Source of the DNA: Faucicola sp902506215
GTDB taxonomy: Bacteria; Pseudomonadota; Gammaproteobacteria; Pseudomonadales; Moraxellaceae
Length of the DNA stretch: 64,000 nucleotides
NCBI GenBank assembly: GCA_016888885.1
Contig: CP069437.1
Coordinates: 1,674,001-1,738,000, forward strand
Direction: 5' to 3'
Under the pieces are notes generated by a model. It was not told where the DNA came from. It did no database searches and was given only the letters and a program-made list of their open reading frames with translations. Positions 17,671 to 26,712 of this stretch are shown piece by piece. The position numbers were made by a program, and so were the translations under genes. Position 1 is the first letter of the stretch. Each line of letters starts with the position of its first letter.

Positions 17671-19086
17671 ATGAACTATATCAGCACCCGTGGCAAAACC
17701 GCCCCTATGCAATTTAGTGATGTGTTACTGATGGGGCTTGCCCCAGACGGCGGCTTAATGCTACCTGAGGAATACCCACAGATTGATGAAGCAACCCTCA
17801 CCCAATGGCGCACTTTAAGCTACCCTGAGCTTGCCTTTGAAATCATGCAATTATTTGCCACTGATATCCCAAAAGACGATTTAAAAACACTGATTGATAA
17901 AACTTACACGGTGCAAGCATTTGGCAATCCCGATATCACCCCTGTTCGTACACTCAAAGATGGCATCAAAATCATCGAGTTATCAAACGGTCCTACACTG
18001 GCATTTAAAGATATCGCCATGCAGTTTTTGGGTAATGCTTTTGAATATGTGTTAAAGAAAAAAAATGAACGTCTGACCATCATCGGTGCGACATCAGGCG
18101 ATACAGGCTCAGCGGCTGAATATGCGTTGCGCGGCAAAGACAATATCGAAGTGTTCATGATGTCACCCCATGGCAAAATGAGTGAATTCCAGCGCGCACA
18201 AATGTATAGCCTCGATGACAAAAATATCCATAACATCGCAATCAAAGGTATGTTCGATGACTGCCAAGATATCGTAAAAGCCCTGCAGCAAGATGCTGAA
18301 TTTAAAGCAAAATACAGCCTTGGGACTGTCAACTCCATTAACTGGGGTCGTATCCTCGCGCAAATCGTCTACTATTTTAAAGGTTATTTTGCCAGCACCA
18401 CTGACAATAGCCAAAAGGTCAGTTTCTGCGTGCCATCGGGTAACTTTGGTAATATCTGCGCCGGACATATTGCCCGTGAAATGGGATTACCCATCGAGCG
18501 GTTAATCGTTGCCACCAATGAAAACGACGTTCTGCACGACTTTTTTACTACGGGTAAATATAGCCCCCGTACCGCTGACAAGACTTATGTGACCTCAAGT
18601 CCATCGATGGATATTTCAAAAGCATCGAATTTTGAGCGTTTTGTGTACCTGCTCGCTGAGAAAAATGGCGAAACAATTAATACGCTTTGGCAGGATGTCA
18701 ACGCAGGCAAAGGCTTTGATATGTCGGATTTGATGGCAAATATCAATGACAAATATGGCTTTGCATCAGGTAAATCAACACATGCCGACCGTATCGCCAC
18801 GATAAAACAAGTGTATGCCGAAGACAACCAGCTAATTGACCCGCATACCGCTGATGGGATAAAAGTGGCTCGTGAACTACGCAAAGAGGGTGAAGTCATT
18901 GTCTGCGCTGAAACCGCCTTGCCAGCCAAATTTGCCGAGACTATCACCGAAGCTGTTGGTCAACTTGACATTCCCCGTCCCAAACATACCGATAATATCG
19001 AAAGCTTGGCGCAGTATGTGACTGTGCTTGATAATGATGCAAATTTGGTGCGGGCGCAAATTGAACAGTTTGTGGTAGCCAAATAA
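17671..19086 (+). CDS. thrC: Threonine synthase
   Basis: This PLP-dependent enzyme converts O-phospho-homoserine to threonine. MNYISTRG at the N-terminus is the usual start of the family; an in-frame ATG at 17659 would add MDGK. The PLP lysine motif GPTLAFKDIAMQF is near residues 105-117, followed by GATSGDTGSAAEYAL and SINWGRILAQIVYY. The 471-residue length fits the longer, E. coli/yeast-like class of ThrC. The upstream homoserine dehydrogenase and kinase genes are not adjacent. A terminator follows at 19125-19158. Confidence 0.96.
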   Translation: MNYISTRGKTAPMQFSDVLLMGLAPDGGLMLPEEYPQIDEATLTQWRTLSYPELAFEIMQLFATDIPKDDLKTLIDKTYTVQAFGNPDITPVRTLKDGIKIIELSNGPTLAFKDIAMQFLGNAFEYVLKKKNERLTIIGATSGDTGSAAEYALRGKDNIEVFMMSPHGKMSEFQRAQMYSLDDKNIHNIAIKGMFDDCQDIVKALQQDAEFKAKYSLGTVNSINWGRILAQIVYYFKGYFASTTDNSQKVSFCVPSGNFGNICAGHIAREMGLPIERLIVATNENDVLHDFFTTGKYSPRTADKTYVTSSPSMDISKASNFERFVYLLAEKNGETINTLWQDVNAGKGFDMSDLMANINDKYGFASGKSTHADRIATIKQVYAEDNQLIDPHTADGIKVARELRKEGEVIVCAETALPAKFAETITEAVGQLDIPRPKHTDNIESLAQYVTVLDNDANLVRAQIEQFVVAK

Positions 19087-19124
19087 TGGCTATCTAATAA
19101 ATTGGCTAATAAATTGACTCAAAT

Positions 19125-19158
19125 AAAAGCCTTTTAATTTGCTAGTTAAAAGGCTTTT
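19125..19158. terminator. Terminator between thrC and the convergent enoyl-CoA hydratase gene
   Basis: The stem AAAAGCCTTTTAA (19125-19137) pairs with TTAAAAGGCTTTT (19146-19158) around an 8-nt loop. It can work in both directions. Confidence 0.85.
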
Positions 19159-19180
19159 TGCATTATTGTTCTCTTTTGCT

Positions 19181-19927
19181 TTACTGTTTATGGACAAATT
19201 TGCGCAGTATCGCTTTGACTTCATCCGTCTGTAGACGGCTACTAAAGTGAATATTTTCTTGTTGGATACGCGCTAGGATTTCTGTGGCATTACGCATCAA
19301 GTCTTTGGTTTGTCGTACCGATGGCACCGATTTTGTGGCAAGTATTTCTGCTTTTTGGCGCGCCGTGCTTAATACCTCATCGCTACTAGCAAAAGCTTGG
19401 TTGGCTAAGCCTAATTCAACTGCCTGTATGCCTGTGATTTTTTCACCCATCACAAACACCTCAAAGGCACGCTGATAACCAATTCTTTGCGTCAGCAAAA
19501 GCGTCGAACCTGCTTCTGGCACCAACGATAAATCCACAAATGGGGCTAATAATTTAGCGTTTTCTACGATATACACCAAATCACAATGAAGTAATAGCGT
19601 CAAGCCAATGCCAACGCCTGAGCCTGTCACCGCTGCCACGATGGGTTTGGGATAATCACCCAAAAACTGCACAAAATCTAACGCATTAAGCTTGGCATCA
19701 TCGTTTTCTGCTTTGGTTAAAAAATCGACAAGATCATTACCTGCGGTAAAAAAATCACCGGTTGACGTAAATAAAATCACTCGAATATTATCGTCACTTT
19801 TTGCCTGTTCCATCGCGGTTTGTACGGCTTGGTACATGGCATTGGTTATGGCATTTTTTTTATCAGCACGATTAAATTGGATTTCTAAAACGCCATTTTG
19901 CGTGTGAAAATTGACAAGTTGTTCCAT
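19181..19927 (-). CDS. Enoyl-CoA hydratase/isomerase family protein
   Basis: The 248-residue protein has the crotonase fold signatures NRADKKNAIT (about 19-28), GDFFTAGNDLVDF (CoA oxyanion-hole region, about 57-69), KPIVAAVTGSGVGIGLTLLLHCDLV (about 93-117) and LVPEAGSTLLL (about 132-142). The retained glutamate in PEAG, with the first hydratase glutamate position not evident, is more like delta3,delta2-enoyl-CoA isomerases or PaaG-type members. The substrate cannot be named. It is a single gene reading toward thrC. Confidence 0.85.
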   Translation of the reverse strand: MEQLVNFHTQNGVLEIQFNRADKKNAITNAMYQAVQTAMEQAKSDDNIRVILFTSTGDFFTAGNDLVDFLTKAENDDAKLNALDFVQFLGDYPKPIVAAVTGSGVGIGLTLLLHCDLVYIVENAKLLAPFVDLSLVPEAGSTLLLTQRIGYQRAFEVFVMGEKITGIQAVELGLANQAFASSDEVLSTARQKAEILATKSVPSVRQTKDLMRNATEILARIQQENIHFSSRLQTDEVKAILRKFVHKQ

Positions 19928-20034
19928 GAAATTATTTACCTTGGTATCTCATCAGTGTCTAGTAGGGGTTTAGTAGGTATCTCGTGCTAAAAACCAAGTC
20001 AACACTATAGCATTATTCTAAGCTGAGATTCCAA

Positions 20035-20160
20035 ACTTATACCAAACCCAATAGTTAAAGTCTTGCTTGTGTAGGACGCATACGATGCACCGCTGGCTAT
20101 ATCTCGCCAAAAATGGTGCGTAAAACGCACCTTATTATATTTTTTGGGTTTGGTATTAGT
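20035..20160. mobile_element. MITE-like element with 17-bp terminal inverted repeats
   Basis: The left end ACTTATACCAAACCCAA (20035-20051) and right end TTGGGTTTGGTATTAGT (20144-20160) are inverted copies with one mismatch. Inside is a hairpin, GGTGCGT (20115-20121) with ACGCACC (20125-20131), and a GACGCATACGATGCACC segment. It codes for nothing. It lies in the 406-bp gap between the enoyl-CoA hydratase gene and glsB. The family is unknown to me. Confidence 0.55.
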
Positions 20161-20252
20161 AAGACAATGACTGCAAAAAAATTCAAACTGAAAAAAATTA
20201 AGCCCAACATACCAAGCGTTAGATACCGTGCGTTCAGAAAATTTTAGCCAAT

Positions 20253-20284
20253 AAAAAAGGCATTTAAATTAAATGCCTTTTTTT
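20253..20284. terminator. Bidirectional terminator downstream of the glsB-like gene
   Basis: The stem AAAAAAGGCATTT (20253-20265) pairs with AAATGCCTTTTTT (20271-20283), with A/T tracts on either side. Confidence 0.85.
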
Positions 20285-20333
20285 AATTGATATTTTAAAT
20301 TGATTGCATAGTTAACTAATACAGTATTGACCA

Positions 20334-20591
20334 TTAACCAATACGGCGTTTACCAGTGGCTAGTTCATAAACGAATAGCACAATAATGGCACCAATCACT
20401 GAAAAGATTAAACCGGTAAAACCACCACTGGCATCCACACCTAGCATACCTGCTAAGAAACCGCCCACTAATGCACCAATAATACCCAGTACAATGGTAA
20501 GAATCCAACCCATTGCGTCCGCACCTGGCTTGATAGCACGCGCGATAACACCAACGATAAGACCCATGATAATCATATAAATAAAGCTCAT
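20334..20591 (-). CDS. GlsB/YeaQ/YmgE family stress-response membrane protein
   Basis: The 85-residue protein is almost entirely hydrophobic with three likely transmembrane helices and glycine-rich segments (IIMGLIVGVIARAIKPG, GWILTIVLGIIGALVGG, GFTGLIFSVIGAIIVLFVY). This is the layout of the transglycosylase-associated (GlsB/YeaQ) family. Family members are linked to envelope stress, with unclear biochemistry. It is a single gene with a terminator downstream. Confidence 0.9.
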   Translation of the reverse strand: MSFIYMIIMGLIVGVIARAIKPGADAMGWILTIVLGIIGALVGGFLAGMLGVDASGGFTGLIFSVIGAIIVLFVYELATGKRRIG

Positions 20592-20850
20592 TTTAACACT
20601 CCTAATTTTTTAACTTGTCTACTTGTTAACTTATTTTGTTGCCTAATCGATTGGCAGGCGTTACAGGGCTAAATTGTTATATTTATGGTTTTAACTAATA
20701 ACTGCCTCTCTGATGACTGTTATTTTATACATAAGCTATCAGTAGTTAAAATGTTGGTTTGTTAATTATGTAAGTTCTCTTTGAAGTATTAAGAGAATTT
20801 TTTATTTAATGTAATGCTATGTCAGTAGACGCGATTAAATGTAAGTTCCG

Positions 20851-21693
20851 TTATCTGGATTCGATTTCTTGATAAAGTGCAGCGTATTGCTGGGTGAGTT
20901 TATGTTTGGGGTCCAAATAAATCAGCGGCAAACTTTGATGATGAGATTGTTTCATGATAATTGAAGGGCTAAGTTTGGTGTCATACACAGGATAGCCTTC
21001 ATTAACCAACGTTTGTACCACTTCTTTGGGTAAATTGGCGCGTGGGTCAAACTGATTGACGATGATACCTTCAATTAACAAGTCACTATTATGGTCCTGG
21101 CGCGTCTCTAAGATATTTTGCACCAAGGTTTGCAGCGCGCGTTTGGAGAAAATATCACAATCAAACGGAACGATGACACGATCAGCCGCGATCAATGCCG
21201 ATAAAGTAAAAAAGTTAAACGCCGGTGGCGTATCAATGTAAACCCGATCAAACTGCTGCGTTAAAAGGTTTAAGCCGTCTTTTAATTTATAAATTTTATG
21301 TTTGCTTTCAAGGGGCTGCAAAATATCGGCAAGCATGGGGCTGGCTGGAATCACTGATAAATTATCAAATCGGGTAGTGTGAATGCAGTGCTCCAACCCT
21401 TGATTGCGACTACCCGTCATACCGCCAAACGGAAATGCAAACATCATCGGCATGGGGCTAGACGTCGCTTGCAGGGTTTGCGAAAAGAAATTTTCAATAT
21501 TGGGTTCTGTGATATGCGCGGGATGAATGTCTGTGGCGGCATCGCCGATGATATATTGGGTAGCGTTGCACTGTGGATCAAGGTCGATGAGTAAGGTACG
21601 CAAACCTTGATGGGCGCTCATCGCGGCAAGATTGACAGCAATGCTGGATTTACCAACACCGCCTTTTTGATTAAAAATGACTCGGGTAAGCAT
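20851..21693 (-). CDS. ParA family ATPase (orphan)
   Basis: The 280-residue protein has the deviant Walker A NQKGGVGKSS (residues 8-17) of the ParA/Soj/MinD class, the A' box DLDPQCNATQY (about 38-48), and a DTPPAF motif (about 153-158). It has no N-terminal helix-turn-helix, so it is a short, chromosomal-type ParA. No parB follows. It is upstream of and in the same direction as no obvious partner (mpl, in the same direction, ends 85 bp upstream of its start). Given eight parS-like sites nearby, a role in origin segregation is possible, but ParA-like proteins also position other cargo. Confidence 0.8.
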   Translation of the reverse strand: MLTRVIFNQKGGVGKSSIAVNLAAMSAHQGLRTLLIDLDPQCNATQYIIGDAATDIHPAHITEPNIENFFSQTLQATSSPMPMMFAFPFGGMTGSRNQGLEHCIHTTRFDNLSVIPASPMLADILQPLESKHKIYKLKDGLNLLTQQFDRVYIDTPPAFNFFTLSALIAADRVIVPFDCDIFSKRALQTLVQNILETRQDHNSDLLIEGIIVNQFDPRANLPKEVVQTLVNEGYPVYDTKLSPSIIMKQSHHQSLPLIYLDPKHKLTQQYAALYQEIESR

Positions 21694-21777
21694 TGTGTAA
21701 CCTAATATTTGTACAAGTAATCATGAGTATGCTAAAAAATCACGATTTTTGCTAGCAAATTTACAAGGTTAAAACAG

Positions 21778-23214
21778 TTAGGCTTGCTGCAGTGCTTTCA
21801 CCAGTCGACCATGAATGCCTTCAAAGCCGCCATTTGACATCACAATCACCGCATCGTCATCGCCAATGTGCGCTGCAATATACTCAATAATCGCATCGGT
21901 CGATGTCATCACTTGTTGGTTGGCAGCATTGCCAATCGCATCGGCAACTGACCAATCTAGATTGGCAGGTTGATACCAAATGACTTGGTCGGCGATACTC
22001 GCTGACGGCGCAAGCAAACCTTGGTGAGTACCGAGTTTCATGGTGTTTGATCGCGGTTCAATCACCGCCCAGATTTTACGCTTTGGGTTATCCGCAAAAC
22101 GTTTTTTGGCACCATCAAGCGTGGTTTCAATGGCGGTTGGGTGGTGGGCAAAGTCGTCATAAACTTCTATCTGTTTGCCGTTGTCATCAATTGTGCCGAC
22201 CAGCTCCATACGGCGTTTGATACCCGCAAAATTGGATAAGGCTTCACAGGCTTGTGCAACCGATACGCCAACATTGTAGGCTGCCGCAATTGCTACTAAA
22301 CCATTATTGACGCTATGTAGCCCGCTCATCTGCCAATTAACTTGTCCTTTGTGACCATCAAACATGACTTCGTATTGGCTTCCGTCTTGTTTCACTAGCT
22401 TGGCTTGCCAATCCGCTTGGGGGTTGTTAGTGCTAGCAATCGCTGTCCGCCAAATGGGTGTCCAACAGCCTTTTTTAAGGGTTTCTTCCAAGCTTTCGGT
22501 ATCTGCTGGCATGATGATTTTGCCATTTGACGGTATCATACGTACCATGTGATGAAACTGGGTTTGGATGGCGGCAAGGTTTGGGAAGATATCGGCGTGG
22601 TCGTATTCAAGGTTGTTTAAAATGGCGGTGGTTGGGCGATAGTGGACAAACTTAGAGCGTTTATCAAAAAAAGCACTGTCATATTCATCCGCTTCGATGA
22701 CAAAGTAACCTTCATGATCCGCAGTTTTATCACTACCCAAATAACTACTGTGGGCAAACGCTTGTTTTAGGCGTTCATCTTGGGTATCAACAAGTGGCAC
22801 GCCACCAATCAAAAAGCCGGCATCAATGCCTGCATAGTGTAAAATCCACGCCAGCATCGTGGTAGTGGTGGTTTTGCCATGCGTGCCTGCGACGGCTAAA
22901 ACATGACGGTATTGCAATACCTGCTCTGCCAAAAACTGCGGGCCTGAGGTATAAGGAATACGCTCATTGAGCATATATTCAACCGCTTCGATGCCGCGCT
23001 TCATGGCATTGCCGACAATCACCAAATCAGGTGTAGGTTGTAAATGACTAGCGGCGTACCCTTGCATAATCTCAACACCCGCATTTTCAAGCTGGGTGGA
23101 CATTGGTGGATAGACATTGGCGTCCGAGCCTGTCACGGTATGTCCAAGGTCACGCGCAAGCAGCGCCAACGAACCCATGAAGGTACCACAAATACCAAGA
23201 ATATGAATGTGCAT
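21778..23214 (-). CDS. mpl: UDP-MurNAc:L-Ala-gamma-D-Glu-meso-DAP ligase
   Basis: The 478-residue Mur-ligase family protein starts HIHILGICGTFMGSLALLAR and has the ATP-binding loop AGTHGKTTTT (about residues 111-120), a central ligase domain with EADEYDSAFFDKRSKF and DHADIFP motifs, and a C-terminal domain with DDFAHHPTAI. The N-terminal ICGTFMG form is typical of Mpl rather than MurC. It recycles murein tripeptide directly onto UDP-MurNAc. The recycling kinase AnmK is also encoded in this window (51350-52681). Confidence 0.95.
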   Translation of the reverse strand: MHIHILGICGTFMGSLALLARDLGHTVTGSDANVYPPMSTQLENAGVEIMQGYAASHLQPTPDLVIVGNAMKRGIEAVEYMLNERIPYTSGPQFLAEQVLQYRHVLAVAGTHGKTTTTTMLAWILHYAGIDAGFLIGGVPLVDTQDERLKQAFAHSSYLGSDKTADHEGYFVIEADEYDSAFFDKRSKFVHYRPTTAILNNLEYDHADIFPNLAAIQTQFHHMVRMIPSNGKIIMPADTESLEETLKKGCWTPIWRTAIASTNNPQADWQAKLVKQDGSQYEVMFDGHKGQVNWQMSGLHSVNNGLVAIAAAYNVGVSVAQACEALSNFAGIKRRMELVGTIDDNGKQIEVYDDFAHHPTAIETTLDGAKKRFADNPKRKIWAVIEPRSNTMKLGTHQGLLAPSASIADQVIWYQPANLDWSVADAIGNAANQQVMTSTDAIIEYIAAHIGDDDAVIVMSNGGFEGIHGRLVKALQQA

Positions 23215-23456
23215 AAGTTTGCCTTAGGTCAAATACGCATTAGCGGCTAACCAAAGCCGCTAAACCTTGCTAAAAATTAACAATTTTAAAGGACAAATCA
23301 TGCTTTGTCAGCTATTAAATCCCGTTGCAGCTTAACTTGCTCACCAACACCCATGTCTAGTTTTTGAAAACCCACCGTGCCAAAACCGTGCCAAAGGGGT
23401 ACAGAAAAATAGTTTTACAAATTACTATGACAGTGCTAAGTTACTATAAATTCACC

Positions 23457-23499
23457 AAAATAGTGTTTTTGCACTATTTTTATGAAGTTAAAGCATTGA
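23457..23499 (+). promoter_or_regulatory. 5' leader hairpin and micro-ORF before gdhA
   Basis: A perfect 9-bp hairpin, AAAATAGTG (23457-23465) with CACTATTTT (23472-23480), ends 27 bp upstream of the gdhA start. A five-codon frame, M-K-L-K-H (23482-23499), follows and its stop overlaps the GAGGAG ribosome binding site. Regulation is only a possibility. Confidence 0.4.
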
Positions 23500-23507
23500 G
23501 GAGTGGT

Positions 23508-24842
23508 ATGAAAAGCAGTGAGTTATTAAGCATTTTAAAGCAGTGTCATCGCAATGAGCCAGAGTTTATCCAAGCGGTCGAAGAATTCTGGGGAGATATC
23601 GCAGCGGTTTATGACCAATCCACTGTTTATCAACACCTTAATCTATTTGACCGCTTAACCAACCCTGACCGTGTTATTCAATTTCGTATCAACTGGGAAG
23701 ATGACCAAGGCAATGTTCAAGTCAACCGTGGTTGGCGTGTGCAATTTAACAATGCATTAGGTCCTTACAAAGGCGGTATCCGTTTTCATCCCAGTGTGAA
23801 TCTTTCGGTACTAAAATTTTTAGGGTTTGAACAAATCTTTAAAAACGCATTGACCGGTCTGCCCATGGGTGGGGGTAAAGGCGGTTCAGACTTTGACCCA
23901 AAAGGTAAATCAGACGCCGAAATCCGCCGATTTTGCTATGCCTTTATGCGCGAATTAGCACCCTATATTGGTGCAGATATAGACGTACCTGCGGGTGATA
24001 TCGGTGTCGGTGGCCGCGAAATTAATTATATGTTCGCCATGTATAAGACGCTTAATCGTGAGTTTACGGGGGTATTAACCGGTAAGACGGTGGGACAAGG
24101 TGGTAGCTTGATTCGTACCGAGGCAACGGGGTTTGGTCTTGTGTATTTTTTACAAAACATGCTAGAAGCCCATCATGATAGCTTGATGGCTAAGACTGTC
24201 CTAGTCTCAGGTGCGGGCAATGTATCGCTACATGCGGCACAAAAATGTATTGAGCTTGGCGCGCAGGTACTGACATTATCAGACTCAAAAGGCACCTTAT
24301 ATCTCAAGCATGGCTTTAGCTTAGAGCAAATTGAAGCGCTCAAAACTTATAAAGCGCAAGGCAAACGTTTAAAAGACTTCGTTGGCACCAGTGATGACGC
24401 AGAATGGATCGAAGGTAGCCGCCCATGGCATATCAAAGCCGATATTGCCCTACCTTGCGCCACCCAAAATGAAATCAACGGGCACGATGCGCAAAATCTG
24501 GTCAATCATGGCGTGAAATACGTGGCAGAAGGTGCCAACATGCCCAGTGATGCCGATGCCATCGCCATCTTCCAAAGTAATGGCGTCATCTATGCGCCGG
24601 GAAAAGCCTCGAATGCCGGTGGGGTTGCGGTATCAGGTCTTGAGATGTCACAAAACTCGGTACGTCAATACGCAACCTTTGCAGTGCTTGATGAGCAATT
24701 AAAAACCATCATGAAAAATATCCATGACGATTGTTTTAACCATGGTAAACAAGCGGATGGGAGCATTGATTATAAAAAAGGCGCCAACCTAGCAGGTTTT
24801 AACAAGATTGCTAAAGCCATGGTGAATTACGGCATTTTATAA
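23508..24842 (+). CDS. gdhA: NADP-type glutamate dehydrogenase
   Basis: The 444-residue enzyme starts MKSSELLSILKQCHRNEPEF, preceded by GAGGAG, so this start is chosen over an upstream in-frame ATG at 23364 that would add 48 unlikely residues. Catalytic-region motifs are GGIRFHPSVNLS (about 89-100), PMGGGKGGSDFDPKGKS with the active lysine (about 118-134), and a Rossmann domain with SGAGNVSLHAA (about 238-248). It converts 2-oxoglutarate and ammonia to glutamate. Length and sequence fit the hexameric NADP-dependent class. A terminator follows. Confidence 0.96.
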   Translation: MKSSELLSILKQCHRNEPEFIQAVEEFWGDIAAVYDQSTVYQHLNLFDRLTNPDRVIQFRINWEDDQGNVQVNRGWRVQFNNALGPYKGGIRFHPSVNLSVLKFLGFEQIFKNALTGLPMGGGKGGSDFDPKGKSDAEIRRFCYAFMRELAPYIGADIDVPAGDIGVGGREINYMFAMYKTLNREFTGVLTGKTVGQGGSLIRTEATGFGLVYFLQNMLEAHHDSLMAKTVLVSGAGNVSLHAAQKCIELGAQVLTLSDSKGTLYLKHGFSLEQIEALKTYKAQGKRLKDFVGTSDDAEWIEGSRPWHIKADIALPCATQNEINGHDAQNLVNHGVKYVAEGANMPSDADAIAIFQSNGVIYAPGKASNAGGVAVSGLEMSQNSVRQYATFAVLDEQLKTIMKNIHDDCFNHGKQADGSIDYKKGANLAGFNKIAKAMVNYGIL

Positions 24843-24873
24843 TGTTAAAAACCCCTCATTAACTTTAATAAAT

Positions 24874-24904
24874 AAAAAGCTCCGTCATTGTGATGGCGTT
24901 TTTT
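24874..24904 (+). terminator. Terminator after gdhA
   Basis: The imperfect stem AAAAAGCTCCGTC / GATGGCGTTTTTT has a short ATTGT loop and a T tract, at 24874-24904. Confidence 0.7.
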
Positions 24905-24920
24905 ATTGAAGCAATAGCAA

Positions 24921-25904
24921 TCAGTCAGCACAAGCCTGAAAAAATTTAAAGCTGGTGCTAGGCAGCCAATTCACATTGAGTTTTTTGTTTTGTAATTGCA
25001 CAAAGCCCACATGTCCACCATGCTGGCTATACAGTAAGCGCACACAAGGTGACACATCGGCTTGGGTGGCAAGAATGCCTAAAAATGGGTCGTCTTTGGC
25101 AGTGATAATCAGCGTGGGTTTAGTGATGTTTTTGAGTACAGGTAGGGCCGAGGCTTGGATGTAATAATTCGCCCCTGTGCCAAAACCATGGCGCGGCGCG
25201 GTATATAACTCATCAAACTCGTCAATCATCTTGATATTTTTTAATGCGTTGATTAGTGCTGGCTCATCCACCTTTTTGAAGGCTTTTTGCAATAAAGGAT
25301 TGAGCAAATAAGGCGTATACACGCGTTTGGCGACAAAACGATGCATGGCTTTTGCCGAAGTCGTCAAATCGACGGGCGCAGAAATCACCACCGCTGCTTC
25401 ACAGGCAGCTGCATCGCCTTGCTCGCCCATATAACGCGCCAGCATATTGGCACCGAGCGACACGCCACTGGCTACAATTCGGCTATAACCGTACTGAGTT
25501 TTTAGCAGGTTAAACATATGCACCGCTTCGGCAGTATCACCCGCGTTATAGTCTAATTCTGAGGTATTATCCACCCCGCCGCAGCCGCGAAAATGGACGA
25601 TAACCGCATCATACCCCAAGCGGTGCGCTTGGTGGGCAAAGGCAATGGCATAATGGCTGTCGCTACTGCCTTCAAGCCCATGAAACATCACCGCCAATGG
25701 CTTATCGAGGTTTGGCTGATTGTCGGTATTGGCAAATACAAAGTCATAAGCCACTTGGGTGGTGCCGGTACGGTCAGGGTGAAGGTGACGCTGATAATTG
25801 GGTTTTGGCAGTTTGATAAACTTGGGTAAAATGGTTTGAACGTGGGGGTTGGCTAAGAAAAACGGGGTGCGAAATGGCGTTAGGGGTAGTTGGTGAATGT
25901 TCAT
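24921..25904 (-). CDS. YheT-family alpha/beta hydrolase
   Basis: The 327-residue protein has LANPHVQTILPKF near the N-terminus, FHGLEGSSDSHYA (oxyanion region, about 73-85), FRGCGGVDN (about 103-111), and the nucleophile elbow ASGVSLGANMLARY (about 144-157). These are signatures of the YheT/EMB8 family of predicted hydrolases. The histidine of the triad is probably in GGHVGFV near residue 295. The substrate is unknown. It is a single gene convergent with gdhA. Confidence 0.9.
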   Translation of the reverse strand: MNIHQLPLTPFRTPFFLANPHVQTILPKFIKLPKPNYQRHLHPDRTGTTQVAYDFVFANTDNQPNLDKPLAVMFHGLEGSSDSHYAIAFAHQAHRLGYDAVIVHFRGCGGVDNTSELDYNAGDTAEAVHMFNLLKTQYGYSRIVASGVSLGANMLARYMGEQGDAAACEAAVVISAPVDLTTSAKAMHRFVAKRVYTPYLLNPLLQKAFKKVDEPALINALKNIKMIDEFDELYTAPRHGFGTGANYYIQASALPVLKNITKPTLIITAKDDPFLGILATQADVSPCVRLLYSQHGGHVGFVQLQNKKLNVNWLPSTSFKFFQACAD

Positions 25905-26066
25905 AATATACCTAGTGATTGTTATGATTTTTGACTATTTTACGGCTTTTTGACAGTTTTTTCATGGCGACTTGTGAGGTAAGTTTGGGGTGTTTTGTAG
26001 GTTTTTTTGAGGACAATTTTGCTAGGCTATCGCTTTTACGCTGCTGCTGTGGTTATTTGCTTTTGG

Positions 26067-26663
26067 TTATTCGCTGGCTTTCACAGTCCCGTAAAAGCCG
26101 ATTTTTTCGCTGAGCGCTTGAACTGACTTTTGCGCAGCCTCTACGGTCAAAATGACATTTTTACCATAATCAACCTGCAAAATCGTGGCATTAAAGCCGT
26201 CTAATGTATGTCTGACAAAGGACTCATTGGCAAAATCGGTTTCAATCAGTATTACGCTTAACGGCACAAACGCGTGCAAATTCATGTTATCAACCACGGC
26301 TTGTGCGGTGCTGCTATAGGCACGTGTCAGCCCACCTGCACCAAGTTTGATACCGCCAAAGTAACGCACCACAATGACCACGCAGTTACCAATTCCCTTG
26401 TGTTGTAACACGTTTAAAATCGGCCTGCCTGCCGTACCACTGGGCTCACCATCATCATCAAAACCGGCTGAGGTGGTGTTGTGTGGGTCGCCAATAATAT
26501 AGCCATAGCAGACATGGCGCGCATCGGGATACTGATTGCGTAATTGTTCCACGTGAAACATTAATTGCTCGCGGCTATCAATGGCAAAGCCAAAGCCCAA
26601 AAATTGGCTTTTTTTAATCTCAAGTGTGGCAGCACATGGGTCGCTAAGCGTGTAATAGGTCAT
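26067..26663 (-). CDS. YigZ/IMPACT family protein
   Basis: The 198-residue protein contains the UPF0029 N-terminal signature with KKSQFLGFGFAI, DARHVCYGYIIGD, FDDDGEPSGTAGRPIL (about 67-82) and VVRYFGGIKLGAGGLTRAYSSTA (about 95-117). These are diagnostic for the YigZ/IMPACT family; a C-terminal ferredoxin-like domain follows. The biological role in bacteria is unsettled. A parS-like site lies within the coding sequence at 26545-26560. It is divergent from rsuA, with starts only 49 bp apart. Confidence 0.93.
   Translation of the reverse strand: MTYYTLSDPCAATLEIKKSQFLGFGFAIDSREQLMFHVEQLRNQYPDARHVCYGYIIGDPHNTTSAGFDDDGEPSGTAGRPILNVLQHKGIGNCVVIVVRYFGGIKLGAGGLTRAYSSTAQAVVDNMNLHAFVPLSVILIETDFANESFVRHTLDGFNATILQVDYGKNVILTVEAAQKSVQALSEKIGFYGTVKASE
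26545..26560. promoter_or_regulatory. parS: parS-like ParB-binding site (one mismatch) inside yigZ
   Basis: TGTTCCACGTGAAACA matches parS at 15 of 16 positions. It encodes part of M-F-H-V-E-Q on the minus strand. Confidence 0.7.
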
Positions 26664-26712
26664 GGTTAATCTATGTTACAATAAACAAAACAAGCACTAG
26701 GATAACAAAAAA

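Noticed and set aside
17904..18338. 144-codon minus-strand frame inside thrC
   Set aside because: It lies wholly opposite a clearly conserved enzyme and matches no family.
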